From NCBI RefSeq assembly GCF_006546775.1, contig NZ_VICE01000060.1, positions 1 to 32,548 on the forward strand: a DNA stretch of 32,548 bases, written 5' to 3'. The translations under genes were made by a program, and so were the position numbers. The stretch is from Marilutibacter aestuarii. Its GTDB lineage: Bacteria > Pseudomonadota > Gammaproteobacteria > Xanthomonadales > Xanthomonadaceae. Numbering within the stretch: the first letter of the stretch is position 1; each line of letters starts with the position of its first letter. A model generated the notes under the pieces. It saw only the letters and a program-made list of their open reading frames with translations. It was not told the origin of the DNA and searched no databases. Shown piece by piece: positions 21,523 through 29,694 of this stretch.

Positions 21523-21779
21523 GACGCAGGCTCCTCATAAGCGGTGGCCCCTCCCGGTGTCATTGGTTCGTGCTCTGGCGGCGCCGGCGATCTTCGCGCC
21601 GTGCGCTTTTTCCGGGCCGCAGTGGGCCGCGGCGGGCATGGCCCGTCGTTCGAAGTCCTCCTGTCGTTGCAGGGCGGTCGTCCCGCCGGAACGGAAGCCA
21701 CGGCCGGATCGTCGCCCGGTCCGTGGCTCCCCTTGAAGCAGCACGGCCGCATCCTTCGATGCGGCCGTGCGTGGTTCGA
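21523..21779 (-). promoter_or_regulatory. glnA-porin intergenic region with three hairpins
   Basis: 257 bases between glnA and the porin gene. In minus-strand order it holds a 12-bp stem (21741-21770), a stem with 8-bp arms AGCCACGG/CCGTGGCT (21696-21728) and a small GGCGG/CCGCC stem (21673-21687). I searched by eye for a sigma-54 element or NtrC site for the porin-glnK-amt unit and found none. The unit may therefore depend on read-through from glnA or on a promoter I cannot recognise. Confidence 0.5.
21741..21770 (-). terminator. Candidate glnA terminator
   Basis: A perfect 12-bp stem (GCACGGCCGCAT and its complement) with a six-base loop, starting ten bases past the glnA stop on the minus strand. 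It is followed by TGCTT rather than a long T run, so termination may be partial and allow read-through to the porin-glnK-amt genes. Confidence 0.6.
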
Positions 21780-23189
21780 TCAGTTGGCGTAGTACAGCTG
21801 GTACTCGAGCGGGTGGGTCGCGGCGCGGAACTTCGTGACCTCCTGCATCTTCAGCGCGATGTAGCCGTCGATGAAGTCATCGGTGAACACGCCGCCGGCC
21901 TTGAGGAACTCGCGATCCTTGTCCAGCGCCTCCAGCGCCTGGTCGAGGCTGTGGCACACGGTGGGGATGTTCTTCTCCTCCTCCGGCGGCAGGTCGTAGA
22001 GGTCCTTGTCGCTGGGCGCGCCCGGGTCGATCTGGTTCTTGATGCCGTCCAGGCCGGCCATCATCAGCGCGGCGAAGGTCAGGTAGCCCGACTGCATCGG
22101 ATCCGGGAAGCGGAACTCGATGCGGCGCGCCTTCGGGTTGGACACGTACGGGATGCGGCAGCTGGCCGAGCGGTTGCGGGCCGAGTAGGCCAGCATCACC
22201 GGCGCCTCGAAGCCCGGGACCAGGCGCTTGTAGCTGTTGGTGGTGGCGTTGGTGAAGGCGTTGATCGCGCGCGCGTGCTTGAACACGCCGCCGATGTACC
22301 ACAGCGCCATCTGGCTCAGGCCACCGTAGCCATCGCCGCTGAAGAGGTTGTTGCCCCCCTTGGCCAGCGACTGGTGGACATGCATGCCGCTGCCGTTGTC
22401 GCCGACGATCGGCTTGGGCATGAAGGTCGCGGTCTTGCCGTTGCGGAAGGCGACGTTCTTGATGATGTACTTCATCATCAGCAGTTCGTCGGCCTTCTTG
22501 ACCAGCGAATTGAATTTGGTGCCGATCTCGCACTGCCCGGCATTGGCGACCTCGTGGTGATGGACCTCGACCTCGATGCCGACTTCCTCGAGGATCTTGC
22601 ACATCTCGGCGCGGATGTCGTGCAGCGAGTCGACCGGCGCGACCGGGAAGTAACCGCCCTTGATGCCGGGACGATAGCCGCTGTTGCCGCCCTCGTACTC
22701 CTTGGCGGAGTTCCAGTGCGCTTCTTCCGAGTCAATGTGGAAGAACGTGTTGCCCATCTCGTTGGCGTAGCGCACCGAGTCGAAGATGAAGAACTCCGGC
22801 TCCGGGCCGAAGAAGGCCTGCTCGGCGATGCCGCTGGCCTTCAGGTAGGCCTCGGCGCGCTTGGCGACGCCGCGGGGATCGCGCGAGTACGACTGCATGG
22901 TGGCCGGATCGAGGATGTCGCAGGTCATCACCAGGGTCGGATCGGCGGTGAAGGGATCCAGGTAGGCCGTGCTCGGATCGGGCAGCAGCACCATGTCGGA
23001 CTCGTTGATGCCCTTCCAGCCGTTGATCGACGAACCGTCGAACATCTTGCCGTCCTCGAACAGCGAGGCATCGACGATGGACTTCGGGTAGGTGACGTGG
23101 TGCTGCACGCCACGCATGTCGGCGAAGCGCAGGTCGACGAATTCGACCTTGTGGTCACGGACAAGCTTTTCGACATTCTCAAGCGACAT
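21780..23189 (-). CDS. glnA: Glutamine synthetase type I
   Basis: A 469-aa dodecameric enzyme joining ammonium to glutamate with ATP, the entry point of nitrogen assimilation. The length is the same as E. coli GlnA. Visible signatures include [18 protein letters not shown] near the N-terminus, [10 protein letters not shown] (metal-binding Glu), [11 protein letters not shown], the [12 protein letters not shown]-site segment and the adenylylation loop [10 protein letters not shown] with Tyr398. The start ATG at 23189 begins MSLENVEKL as in homologues; an in-frame TTG six codons upstream is less likely. Transcription probably starts near 23219 from a sigma-54 promoter driven by NtrC. Activity should also be set by GlnE adenylylation. 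Confidence 0.98.
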   Translation of the reverse strand: MSLENVEKLVRDHKVEFVDLRFADMRGVQHHVTYPKSIVDASLFEDGKMFDGSSINGWKGINESDMVLLPDPSTAYLDPFTADPTLVMTCDILDPATMQSYSRDPRGVAKRAEAYLKASGIAEQAFFGPEPEFFIFDSVRYANEMGNTFFHIDSEEAHWNSAKEYEGGNSGYRPGIKGGYFPVAPVDSLHDIRAEMCKILEEVGIEVEVHHHEVANAGQCEIGTKFNSLVKKADELLMMKYIIKNVAFRNGKTATFMPKPIVGDNGSGMHVHQSLAKGGNNLFSGDGYGGLSQMALWYIGGVFKHARAINAFTNATTNSYKRLVPGFEAPVMLAYSARNRSASCRIPYVSNPKARRIEFRFPDPMQSGYLTFAALMMAGLDGIKNQIDPGAPSDKDLYDLPPEEEKNIPTVCHSLDQALEALDKDREFLKAGGVFTDDFIDGYIALKMQEVTKFRAATHPLEYQLYYAN

Positions 23190-23230
23190 GGGATTACGGC
23201 CTTCCAATTGGGGTGGATACCCAAGCTAAC

Positions 23231-23245
23231 GCAAGGGCCGTGCCA
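23231..23245 (-). promoter_or_regulatory. Sigma-54 promoter of glnA
   Basis: The minus strand reads TGGCACGGCCCTTGC, a full match to the TGGCACG-N4-TTGC core of -24/-12 promoters with correct spacing. Transcription should begin about 12 bases further on (near 23219), leaving a leader of about 30 bases before the glnA ATG. The nearby NtrC site supports the call. Confidence 0.9.
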
Positions 23246-23284
23246 AGCCGATGACGCCTGCAAGCCCCTGATTCGATTTAAAGT

Positions 23285-23300
23285 GGTTTCAAGAGAAACC
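23285..23300. repeat. Inverted repeat GGTTTC-AAGA-GAAACC
   Basis: A perfect six-base inverted repeat with a four-base spacer, between the glnA sigma-54 promoter and the NtrC site and about 115-130 bases upstream of the lacI-type start. It could bind the LacI-family regulator or another protein, or be chance. It lacks the central CG typical of LacI operators. Confidence 0.35.
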
Positions 23301-23306
23301 CGTTTT

Positions 23307-23323
23307 CGCACCGGTTTGGTGCA
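23307..23323 (-). promoter_or_regulatory. NtrC binding site upstream of glnA
   Basis: The plus strand reads CGCACCGGTTTGGTGCA, matching TGCACYA-N3-TGGTGCA at all but two fixed positions. Its centre is about 95 bases upstream of the predicted sigma-54 start, a usual enhancer distance. A further GCACCA half-site lies at 23339-23344. It also sits about 95-110 bases upstream of the divergent lacI-type gene. Confidence 0.75.
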
Positions 23324-23415
23324 CCATTTCACACCCTCGCACCATGACGAGGCAGCGAGTCGACCGACCCCGGTTACACTGCCGAGGTTGGCAACCCGGC
23401 AGGAACACGCCCTCG

Positions 23416-24447
23416 ATGGCCCGTAAATCCAAGGTGACCTCCCTCGATATCGCGGACCGCGCGGGCGTGTCCCAGGCCACCGTGTCGCGGGTGCTCTGCG
23501 GCAGTCCGCTGGTCAATGCCGAGACCCGCAAGCGGGTGGAGGAGGCGGTCCGCGAACTGAACTACAAGGTCGATCGCCACGCCTCGAGCCTGCGCACGCA
23601 GCGGTCGGGCACGCTCGCGCTGCTGCTGTTCGAGGACCCGACCCCGGACGACTCCCACATCAACCCCTTCTTCCTGTCGATGCTGGGTTCGATCACGCGC
23701 GCCTGCGCGCGCCACGGCCACGACCTGCTGGTCTCGTTCCAGCAGCTCTCCGACGACTGGCACGCCGACTACGAGGACAGCATGAAGGCCGACGGGCTGA
23801 TCCTGCTCGGCTACGGCGACTACCTGGCCTACCGCGGCAAGCTCGACACCCTGGTCGAGCAGGGTACCCATTTCGTGCGCTGGGGCGCGGTGCTGCCGGG
23901 CCAGCCGGGGATCTCGATCGGCTGCGACAACCACCACGGCGGCCGCCTGGTCGGCGACCACCTCGCGGCACTGGGACGCAAGCGCATCGCCTTCCTCGGC
24001 GATGCCTCCAGCCACTACCCGGAGTTCTTCGACCGCTATCGCGGCTGCGACGCCGCGCTGCAGGCGCACGGACTGCGCATGGAGCCGGCGCTGCAGGTCG
24101 ACGCAGTGAGCTCGGAGGAAGCCGGCTACGAGGCCGCACGCAGGCTGATGGCGCGGCAGGAGCCGTTCGACGCAGTATTCGCCGCCAGCGACCTGATCGC
24201 CATCGGTGCGATGCGCGCATTGACCGAGGCCGGCCATCGCGTGCCGGAGGACATCGCGGTCGCCGGCTTCGACGACATCCCCATGGCGCGCTTCGCACAG
24301 CCGGCGCTGACCACGGTCTACCAGGACACCTCGCGCGCCGGCGCCCTGCTGGTGGAGTCGCTGCTGGCCCAGATCCGCGACCGCCCGGTGCAGAGCACCA
24401 CCCTGCCCGCGTCGCTGGTGGTCAGGCGCTCCAGCGGGGCGGGCTGA
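23416..24447 (+). CDS. LacI family transcriptional regulator
   Basis: A 343-aa sugar-responsive regulator. The N-terminal helix-turn-helix is SLDIADRAGVSQATVSRVL (about residues 9-27), followed by the hinge region and NYKVDRHASSLRTQRSGTLAL. The periplasmic-binding-protein-like effector domain shows ISIGCDNHHGGRLVGDHL, GRKRIAFLGDASSHY, FAASDLIAIGAMRAL and VAGFDDIPMARF. The start at 23416 was chosen because MARKSKVTSLDIA is the standard LacI N-terminus. It lies next to, and convergent with, the amylase gene, so it probably controls the maltodextrin locus. The palindrome at 27932-27947 is a candidate operator. The ligand is likely maltose or a related glucoside, by context only. Confidence 0.93.
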   Translation: MARKSKVTSLDIADRAGVSQATVSRVLCGSPLVNAETRKRVEEAVRELNYKVDRHASSLRTQRSGTLALLLFEDPTPDDSHINPFFLSMLGSITRACARHGHDLLVSFQQLSDDWHADYEDSMKADGLILLGYGDYLAYRGKLDTLVEQGTHFVRWGAVLPGQPGISIGCDNHHGGRLVGDHLAALGRKRIAFLGDASSHYPEFFDRYRGCDAALQAHGLRMEPALQVDAVSSEEAGYEAARRLMARQEPFDAVFAASDLIAIGAMRALTEAGHRVPEDIAVAGFDDIPMARFAQPALTTVYQDTSRAGALLVESLLAQIRDRPVQSTTLPASLVVRRSSGAG

Positions 24448-24489
24448 GCGCCCCTCGCCGGGGGCGGCCGGCACCGCGCCGGGCGTGGC

Positions 24490-26211
24490 TCATCGCGCGG
24501 GTCCGCCCAGGCGGTGGGCCATCGCCTGGTCGAGCGCCTCGCGCAGGTCATCGCGACGTGCCGGTGCATCGAGCACCCAGACTTCGACCCCATGCGCCGG
24601 CACCGTGTCGCGCAGCACGCCCCCCGCCTCGACCGCCTGCGTGCGGCCGGTCAGCGCCGCGCGCCAGGCGCCCGCCTGCAACCAGCGCGAGACCTCGAAG
24701 TCGGCGGCGGCATCGCCCTTGTTGAGCAGGACCAGCGCGAGCTGGGCGAAGCCGCCCTGCTGCAACACCCGGTAGAACACCGCCCGGTCTCCGTGCATCT
24801 GCACGTCGAGCTGCAGGCCCCGCTGCAGCGCCGGGGTGGCTTCGCGGACGCGCGCGATCCGGCGCAGGGACGCGTGGACCGGGTGGCCAGCTGCGGCGTC
24901 GATGCGGGCCTGGCCCAGGTAGTTGCGATTCCCAGCGTGCTCGGCGGCCCCGCGCATGAAACCGATTTCCGAGCCCTGGTAGATCACCGGGATGCCGCGC
25001 GCGGTGAACAGGAAGTTGTGCGCATCGATGAAGCCCTCGTCGCTGGCGTCCATCCGCGGCATGTCGTGGTTGTCGTAGAAGGTCATCAGTTCGTACGGGT
25101 TCGCATACGGACCGTCGGTGAGGTAGAGGCGCTCGGCGATCTTCTCGTAGCCCTGGCGCTGCCGGCCGAACACCGCGTCGATGCGCTCCTTGAGCGGGAA
25201 GTCCAGCACGCTTACCTCGCCCCCGCCGGGCCAGGTGAACGGCGCGATCTTGTCGGCGTCGTGGTCGAAGGCCTCGCCGAACATGAAGAAGCCCGGGTGT
25301 GCGGCGCGGATGCAGTCGCTGAAGCGCTGCCAGAATGCCGGCGGCATGTGCCGGATGGTGTCGATGCGAAAAGCGGCCGCGCCCTCGCCGATCCACTTGG
25401 AGTACGCCCGGCAGTAGTAGTCCAGCACGGCCGGGTTGCCGTCGTCGTTGTTGGACAGTTGCGCCAGGTCGGGCTCGTCGTGGAAGAAGCGGTGCAGGGG
25501 GTTGCCGGCCGGATCCAGGTCCGCCGGGGCCAGGTTCTGGTGGTCGGCGACGAGGCGGCCGTCCTCGTAGATCTCGCCGAACTTGGGCTGGTCGGCCGGC
25601 ATCGTGAACGATGGCGAACCGTGGTTGCCGACGATGTCGAGCACGGTCTTCAGGCCATGCCCGGACAGGCCGGCGGTCAGGCCGGCGAAGTCGAGCCCGG
25701 GGCTGGGCAGGTGCTCGTCCAGGCGGAAGAAGTCCACGCCCCAGTAGCCGTGGTAACCGGTCTTGCCACGGTCCTTGAAGAACGCCTCGGACCCGATCGG
25801 ATCGCCGCCGGTGAAGGCCTCGTCGGGGTTGTCGACGATCGGCGTCAGCCAGACCGCGCCGAAGCCCATGTCGGCGATGTAGCCGGCATTGTCGAGCAGG
25901 CCGCGGAAGTCGCCGCCCAGGTAGCCGATGTTCGCGCCGTTGGCGTCGCCCGGCACCGGCCGGTCGAAGGTCCGCAGCGCCGGATCGCCGCCGCCCTGGT
26001 CGCGCTGGTCGTTGGCCGGGTCGCCGTTGACGAAGCGGTCGGTCATCACGAAGTACACCGCATCCGAGGCGAAGGGCTCGAGCGTGCCGTAGTAGTCCGG
26101 GCGCAGGCTGGGCGCGGGCAGCGGCGACGGTGCAGGATCGGGGGCATGGGCGCAGGCGGCAAGCACCGCGGCCACCGTGGCGCCAAGCATGGCGCGCGAC
26201 GCGCGGCTCAT
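24490..26211 (-). CDS. GH13 alpha-amylase family lipoprotein
   Basis: A 573-aa exported glycoside hydrolase that cuts alpha-1,4-glucans or maltodextrins. The signal peptide ends in lipobox VLAAC (Cys20), so it is probably anchored in the outer membrane. The GH13 (beta/alpha)8 barrel has the nucleophile Asp284 in FRIDTIRH, acid/base Glu313 in MFGEAFD and transition-state Asp383 in YDNHDMPRM. DAVYFVMTDRFVNGDP opens the catalytic domain, and a C-terminal beta domain follows (about 480-560). The start overlaps the stop of the MFS gene in an ATGA junction, so transporter and amylase are co-translated. It converges with the lacI-type gene. Pullulanase or cyclomaltodextrinase activity cannot be excluded. 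Confidence 0.92.
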   Translation of the reverse strand: MSRASRAMLGATVAAVLAACAHAPDPAPSPLPAPSLRPDYYGTLEPFASDAVYFVMTDRFVNGDPANDQRDQGGGDPALRTFDRPVPGDANGANIGYLGGDFRGLLDNAGYIADMGFGAVWLTPIVDNPDEAFTGGDPIGSEAFFKDRGKTGYHGYWGVDFFRLDEHLPSPGLDFAGLTAGLSGHGLKTVLDIVGNHGSPSFTMPADQPKFGEIYEDGRLVADHQNLAPADLDPAGNPLHRFFHDEPDLAQLSNNDDGNPAVLDYYCRAYSKWIGEGAAAFRIDTIRHMPPAFWQRFSDCIRAAHPGFFMFGEAFDHDADKIAPFTWPGGGEVSVLDFPLKERIDAVFGRQRQGYEKIAERLYLTDGPYANPYELMTFYDNHDMPRMDASDEGFIDAHNFLFTARGIPVIYQGSEIGFMRGAAEHAGNRNYLGQARIDAAAGHPVHASLRRIARVREATPALQRGLQLDVQMHGDRAVFYRVLQQGGFAQLALVLLNKGDAAADFEVSRWLQAGAWRAALTGRTQAVEAGGVLRDTVPAHGVEVWVLDAPARRDDLREALDQAMAHRLGGPAR

Positions 26212-27731
26212 CGGGCCACCCCCGCCACCGGCGCGACCGGAGTGGCGACGCGGACCCGGAGCGTGAACAGGCCGGCGACCAGGAGGCTGGCGCCCCCGAC
26301 CGCGAGCGCGTTGATCGGGGCGTCGCCGAGGAAATGCCGGAGCAGGAAACCCAGCAGGCTGGCCGCGACGAGCTGTGGGATCACGATGAAGAAATTGAAC
26401 AGGCCCATGTACACGCCCATCTTCGCGGCAGGCAGGCTGTCGGACAACAGCGCGTATGGCAGCGACAGGATGGACGCCCAGGCGAAGCCCACGCCGACCA
26501 TCGACAGCAGCAGCCAGTGCGGGTCGCGTATCCACAGGAAGGACAGCAGGCCCAGGCCGCCCAGGGCGAGGTTGACCAGGTGGCTGCCGCGCAGGCCCCA
26601 GCGCCGCACCATGAGCGGGATCGCGATCGCCGCGAGCGCGGCGAACCCGTTGTAGGCGGCGAACAGCACGCCCACCCAGTTGGCGCCGGCGTTGTAGGCC
26701 GCCGATCCGGTGTCGCTGCTGCCGAAGTGCACCCCGGTGACCGCACCGGTGGTGTAGATCCACATCGCGAACAGCGCGAACCAGGAAAAGAACTGCACCA
26801 CCGCCAGCTGCACCATCGTCACCGGCATGTCGTAGAGATCATCGACGATGCGGGCGAAGCCACTGTCGCTGCCCACGCGCTGGCGCAACAGCATCGCCAG
26901 GCCCAGGGCCGCGACCAGGCCGCCAAGCACGGTCAGCGCACGGTCCAGGCCGAAGTGGAGGATCGCCGCGATCGCCGCCGCGCCCAGCACCAGGCAGGCA
27001 GTGCCCACGCGACCCAGCAGCACGTCGTTGCGCGGGCGTCGCGGCAGCGCCGGCGCTTCGTCCCAGCGCGCGTTGAGCTCGGGCGGGTACTCGCGCGTGC
27101 TGACCACGGTCCAGCCCACCGCCAGCAGCAGCACCGCACCGCCGAAGTAGAACGCGTAGCGCACCGTGGGCGGTACCTCGCCGGGGGCGGCGGTGTTGGC
27201 CACGCCCAGGTGCTCGAGCACGAACGGCAGCAGGCTGGCCACCACCGCGCCGACGCCGATGAAGAAGCTCTGCATGGCGTAGCCGCTGGCGCGCTGGCGC
27301 ACCGGCAACTGATCGCCGACGAAAGCGCGGAAGGGCTCCATCGAGATGTTGATCGACGCATCGAGGATCCACAGCGTGCCCGCCGCCATCCACAGCAGCG
27401 GGGCGTTGGGCATGGCGAACAGGGCCAGCGTCGACAGCACCGCGCCGACCAGGAAATACGGCCGGCGGCGCCCCAGCCCGGTCCAGGTGCGGTCCGACAG
27501 GTAGCCCACGATCGGCTGCACCAGCAGGCCCGTCAGCGGCGCGGCGATCCACAGCATCGGGATGTCGTCCATCGACGCGCCCAGCGTCTGGAAGATGCGG
27601 CTGGCGTTTGCGTTCTGCAGGGCGAACCCGAACTGGATGCCGAGAAAGCCGAAACACATGTTCCAGATCTGCCAGAACGACAGGGCGGGCTTGGCCGGCG
27701 GGGTGGCGGGAAGCGATGCAGCTGGGTTCAT
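26208..27731 (-). CDS. MFS sugar transporter (SLC45/GPH-like, maltose/sucrose type)
   Basis: A 507-aa inner-membrane permease with about 12 hydrophobic helices. The N-terminus FWQIWNMCFGFLGIQFGFALQNAN and the loop SDRTWTGLGRRRPYFLVGA (the MFS-type loop 2-3 motif with RRRP) match proton-coupled disaccharide carriers of the sucrose/maltose group found in Xanthomonas and Caulobacter. The start at 27731 has AAGGATCC upstream; the longer upstream frame overlaps the promoter region. It is co-translated with the GH13 lipoprotein and diverges from the cytosolic alpha-glucosidase. It likely imports maltose or short maltodextrins; sucrose is a less likely alternative given the hydrolases present. Confidence 0.9.
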   Translation of the reverse strand: MNPAASLPATPPAKPALSFWQIWNMCFGFLGIQFGFALQNANASRIFQTLGASMDDIPMLWIAAPLTGLLVQPIVGYLSDRTWTGLGRRRPYFLVGAVLSTLALFAMPNAPLLWMAAGTLWILDASINISMEPFRAFVGDQLPVRQRASGYAMQSFFIGVGAVVASLLPFVLEHLGVANTAAPGEVPPTVRYAFYFGGAVLLLAVGWTVVSTREYPPELNARWDEAPALPRRPRNDVLLGRVGTACLVLGAAAIAAILHFGLDRALTVLGGLVAALGLAMLLRQRVGSDSGFARIVDDLYDMPVTMVQLAVVQFFSWFALFAMWIYTTGAVTGVHFGSSDTGSAAYNAGANWVGVLFAAYNGFAALAAIAIPLMVRRWGLRGSHLVNLALGGLGLLSFLWIRDPHWLLLSMVGVGFAWASILSLPYALLSDSLPAAKMGVYMGLFNFFIVIPQLVAASLLGFLLRHFLGDAPINALAVGGASLLVAGLFTLRVRVATPVAPVAGVAR

Positions 27732-28030
27732 GCAGGATCCTTGGTGGGCGTCGCGCGCGGCGCCGAATGAAGCGGTGGGTGGAGCCCCGGGACGGCAAGC
27801 CGTCCGCGGGATGCCAGGAACGCGGCGTCCGACTGTCTGCACGACGTTCCCGGCAGGCACGCGGACGCATTCGCCACGTCCGGCAAAAGCATGGACGCAT
27901 GCTAGACAGGCATCGCACTGCAACATGGACGGTGCAAACGTATTCACGCCCCGCAGGGCCCGGTCACACGCGCCGCGGGCATCCCGGCATGGAATAGTGG
28001 CGTCCCGAAATGGATGGCCTGGGGACGGGA
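27732..28030. promoter_or_regulatory. Divergent promoter region of the maltodextrin locus
   Basis: About 300 bases between the divergent MFS and alpha-glucosidase genes. No gene is seen. The clearest element is the LacI-type palindrome at 27932-27947. I could not assign clean -35/-10 pairs to either gene. Confidence 0.5.
27932..27947. promoter_or_regulatory. Candidate LacI-family operator
   Basis: GTGCAAACGTATTCAC is a 16-base imperfect palindrome (12 of 16 positions symmetric) with the central CG step characteristic of LacI-family operators. It lies between the divergent MFS and alpha-glucosidase genes, so one repressor could control both sides. The LacI-type gene at 23.4 kb is the obvious partner. 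Confidence 0.6.
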
Positions 28031-29647
28031 ATGACAACGGCTTCATGGTGGCGCGGCGCGGTGATCTACCAGGTCTATCCGCGCAGCTTCCTCGATACCA
28101 ATGGCGATGGCGTGGGCGACCTGCCGGGCATCGTCGAGAAGATCGACTACATCGCGCGCCTGGGCGTGGATGCGATCTGGATCTCCCCGTTCTTCAAGTC
28201 GCCGATGGCCGACTTCGGCTACGACATCGCCGACTACCGCGACGTCGATCCCCTGTTCGGCACGCTCGATGACTTCGATCGCCTGCTCGCGCAAGCGCAC
28301 GCGCGCGGGATCAAGGTCATGATCGACCAGGTCCTGAGCCACACCTCCGTCGAGCACGCGTGGTTCCAGGAGAGCCGCCAGAGCCGGGACAACGACAAGG
28401 CCGACTGGTACGTCTGGGCCGACGCCCGCGCCGACGGCACGCCGCCCAACAACTGGCTGTCGATCTTCGGCGGCGTCGCCTGGCAGTGGGAGCCGCGGCG
28501 CGAGCAGTACTACCTGCACAACTTCCTGACCTCGCAGCCGGACCTCAACTTCCACTGCCCCGCGGTGCGGCAGGCCACGCTCGACAACGTGGCGTTCTGG
28601 CTCGATCGCGGCGTCGACGGCCTGCGCCTGGACGCGATCAACTTCTGCTACCACGACGCCCAGCTGCGCGACAATCCGGCCAAGCCCGCGCACCTGCGGG
28701 TGGGCCGCGGCTTCAGCGCCGACAATCCCTACGCATACCAGTACCACTACTACAACAACACCCAGCCCGAGACCCTGGAGTTCATGGAGGCCCTGCGCGC
28801 GCTGATGGACCGCTACCCGGACGTCGCGGCGCTGGGCGAGTTCTCGTCGGAGGACTCGCTGGCGACGATGGCCGAGTACGTCGGCCGGCAACGCCTGCAC
28901 ATGGGGTACAGCTTCGAGCTGCTGACCGACGACTTCAGCGTCGATTACATCCGCGGCACCATCGAGAACCTGGAAGCGAAGATGCCGCATGGCTGGCCGT
29001 GCTGGGCGATCTCCAACCACGATGTCGAGCGCGCGGTGAGCCGCTGGGGCGGCGGCGAGGCCTCCGACGCGCTGGCCGCCCAGCTGGTGGCGCTGGTGTG
29101 CTCGCTGCGCGGCTCGGTCTGCCTGTACCAGGGCGAGGAGCTGGGCCTGGTCGAGGCGGACGTGCCCTACGAGGCCCTGCAGGATCCCTACGGCATCTCC
29201 TTCTGGCCCAACTTCAAGGGGCGCGACGGCTGCCGCACCCCGCTGCCGTGGACGGACGGCCACAACGCGGGCTTCAGCACGGGCTCGCCCTGGCTGCCGA
29301 TCCCGGAAGCGCATCGCGCGCGCAGCATCGAAGCCCAGGAACAGGACCCCGCCTCGGTGCTCAACCTGAGCCGGCGTTTCCTGGCCTGGCGGCGCGATCT
29401 GCCGACCCTGGTCGAAGGCAGCATCCGTTTCCTCGACACCCGCGAGCCGGTGCTGGCCTTCGTGCGCGAGCACGGGGCGGATGCGCTGCTGGTGGCCTTC
29501 AACCTCTCCGCCTCGGACGTCGACTGGCGCCTGCCCGACGACATGGAGGCCAGCGCGCTCGACGGCCACGGCCTGGTCGCCGGCACGCTGGACGCGGGCG
29601 AGCTTCGCCTGCCCCCACGCGGCGTGTTCTTCGCCCGCCTGTCCTGA
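28031..29647 (+). CDS. GH13 alpha-glucosidase, cytosolic
   Basis: A 538-aa exo-acting alpha-glucosidase or oligo-glucosidase without a signal peptide. It opens with WWRGAVIYQVYPRSFLDTNG, the hallmark of the oligo-1,6-glucosidase/alpha-glucosidase branch of GH13. Catalytic residues are Asp201 (LRLDAINF), Glu270 (ALGEFSSED) and Asp331 (ISNHDVERAV). The calcium-site-like loop DTNGDGVGDL follows the first strand. The start at 28031 is preceded by GGGGACGG; an ATG seven codons upstream is possible but lacks a site. It hydrolyses the sugars brought in by the divergent MFS permease to glucose. It is followed after 47 bases by the GH97 gene on the same strand, and the two are likely co-transcribed. 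Confidence 0.93.
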   Translation: MTTASWWRGAVIYQVYPRSFLDTNGDGVGDLPGIVEKIDYIARLGVDAIWISPFFKSPMADFGYDIADYRDVDPLFGTLDDFDRLLAQAHARGIKVMIDQVLSHTSVEHAWFQESRQSRDNDKADWYVWADARADGTPPNNWLSIFGGVAWQWEPRREQYYLHNFLTSQPDLNFHCPAVRQATLDNVAFWLDRGVDGLRLDAINFCYHDAQLRDNPAKPAHLRVGRGFSADNPYAYQYHYYNNTQPETLEFMEALRALMDRYPDVAALGEFSSEDSLATMAEYVGRQRLHMGYSFELLTDDFSVDYIRGTIENLEAKMPHGWPCWAISNHDVERAVSRWGGGEASDALAAQLVALVCSLRGSVCLYQGEELGLVEADVPYEALQDPYGISFWPNFKGRDGCRTPLPWTDGHNAGFSTGSPWLPIPEAHRARSIEAQEQDPASVLNLSRRFLAWRRDLPTLVEGSIRFLDTREPVLAFVREHGADALLVAFNLSASDVDWRLPDDMEASALDGHGLVAGTLDAGELRLPPRGVFFARLS

Positions 29648-29694
29648 GCCCGCCACGCGCACTCGCGCCTTTATCTTCCGACACGGGAGTCGCC

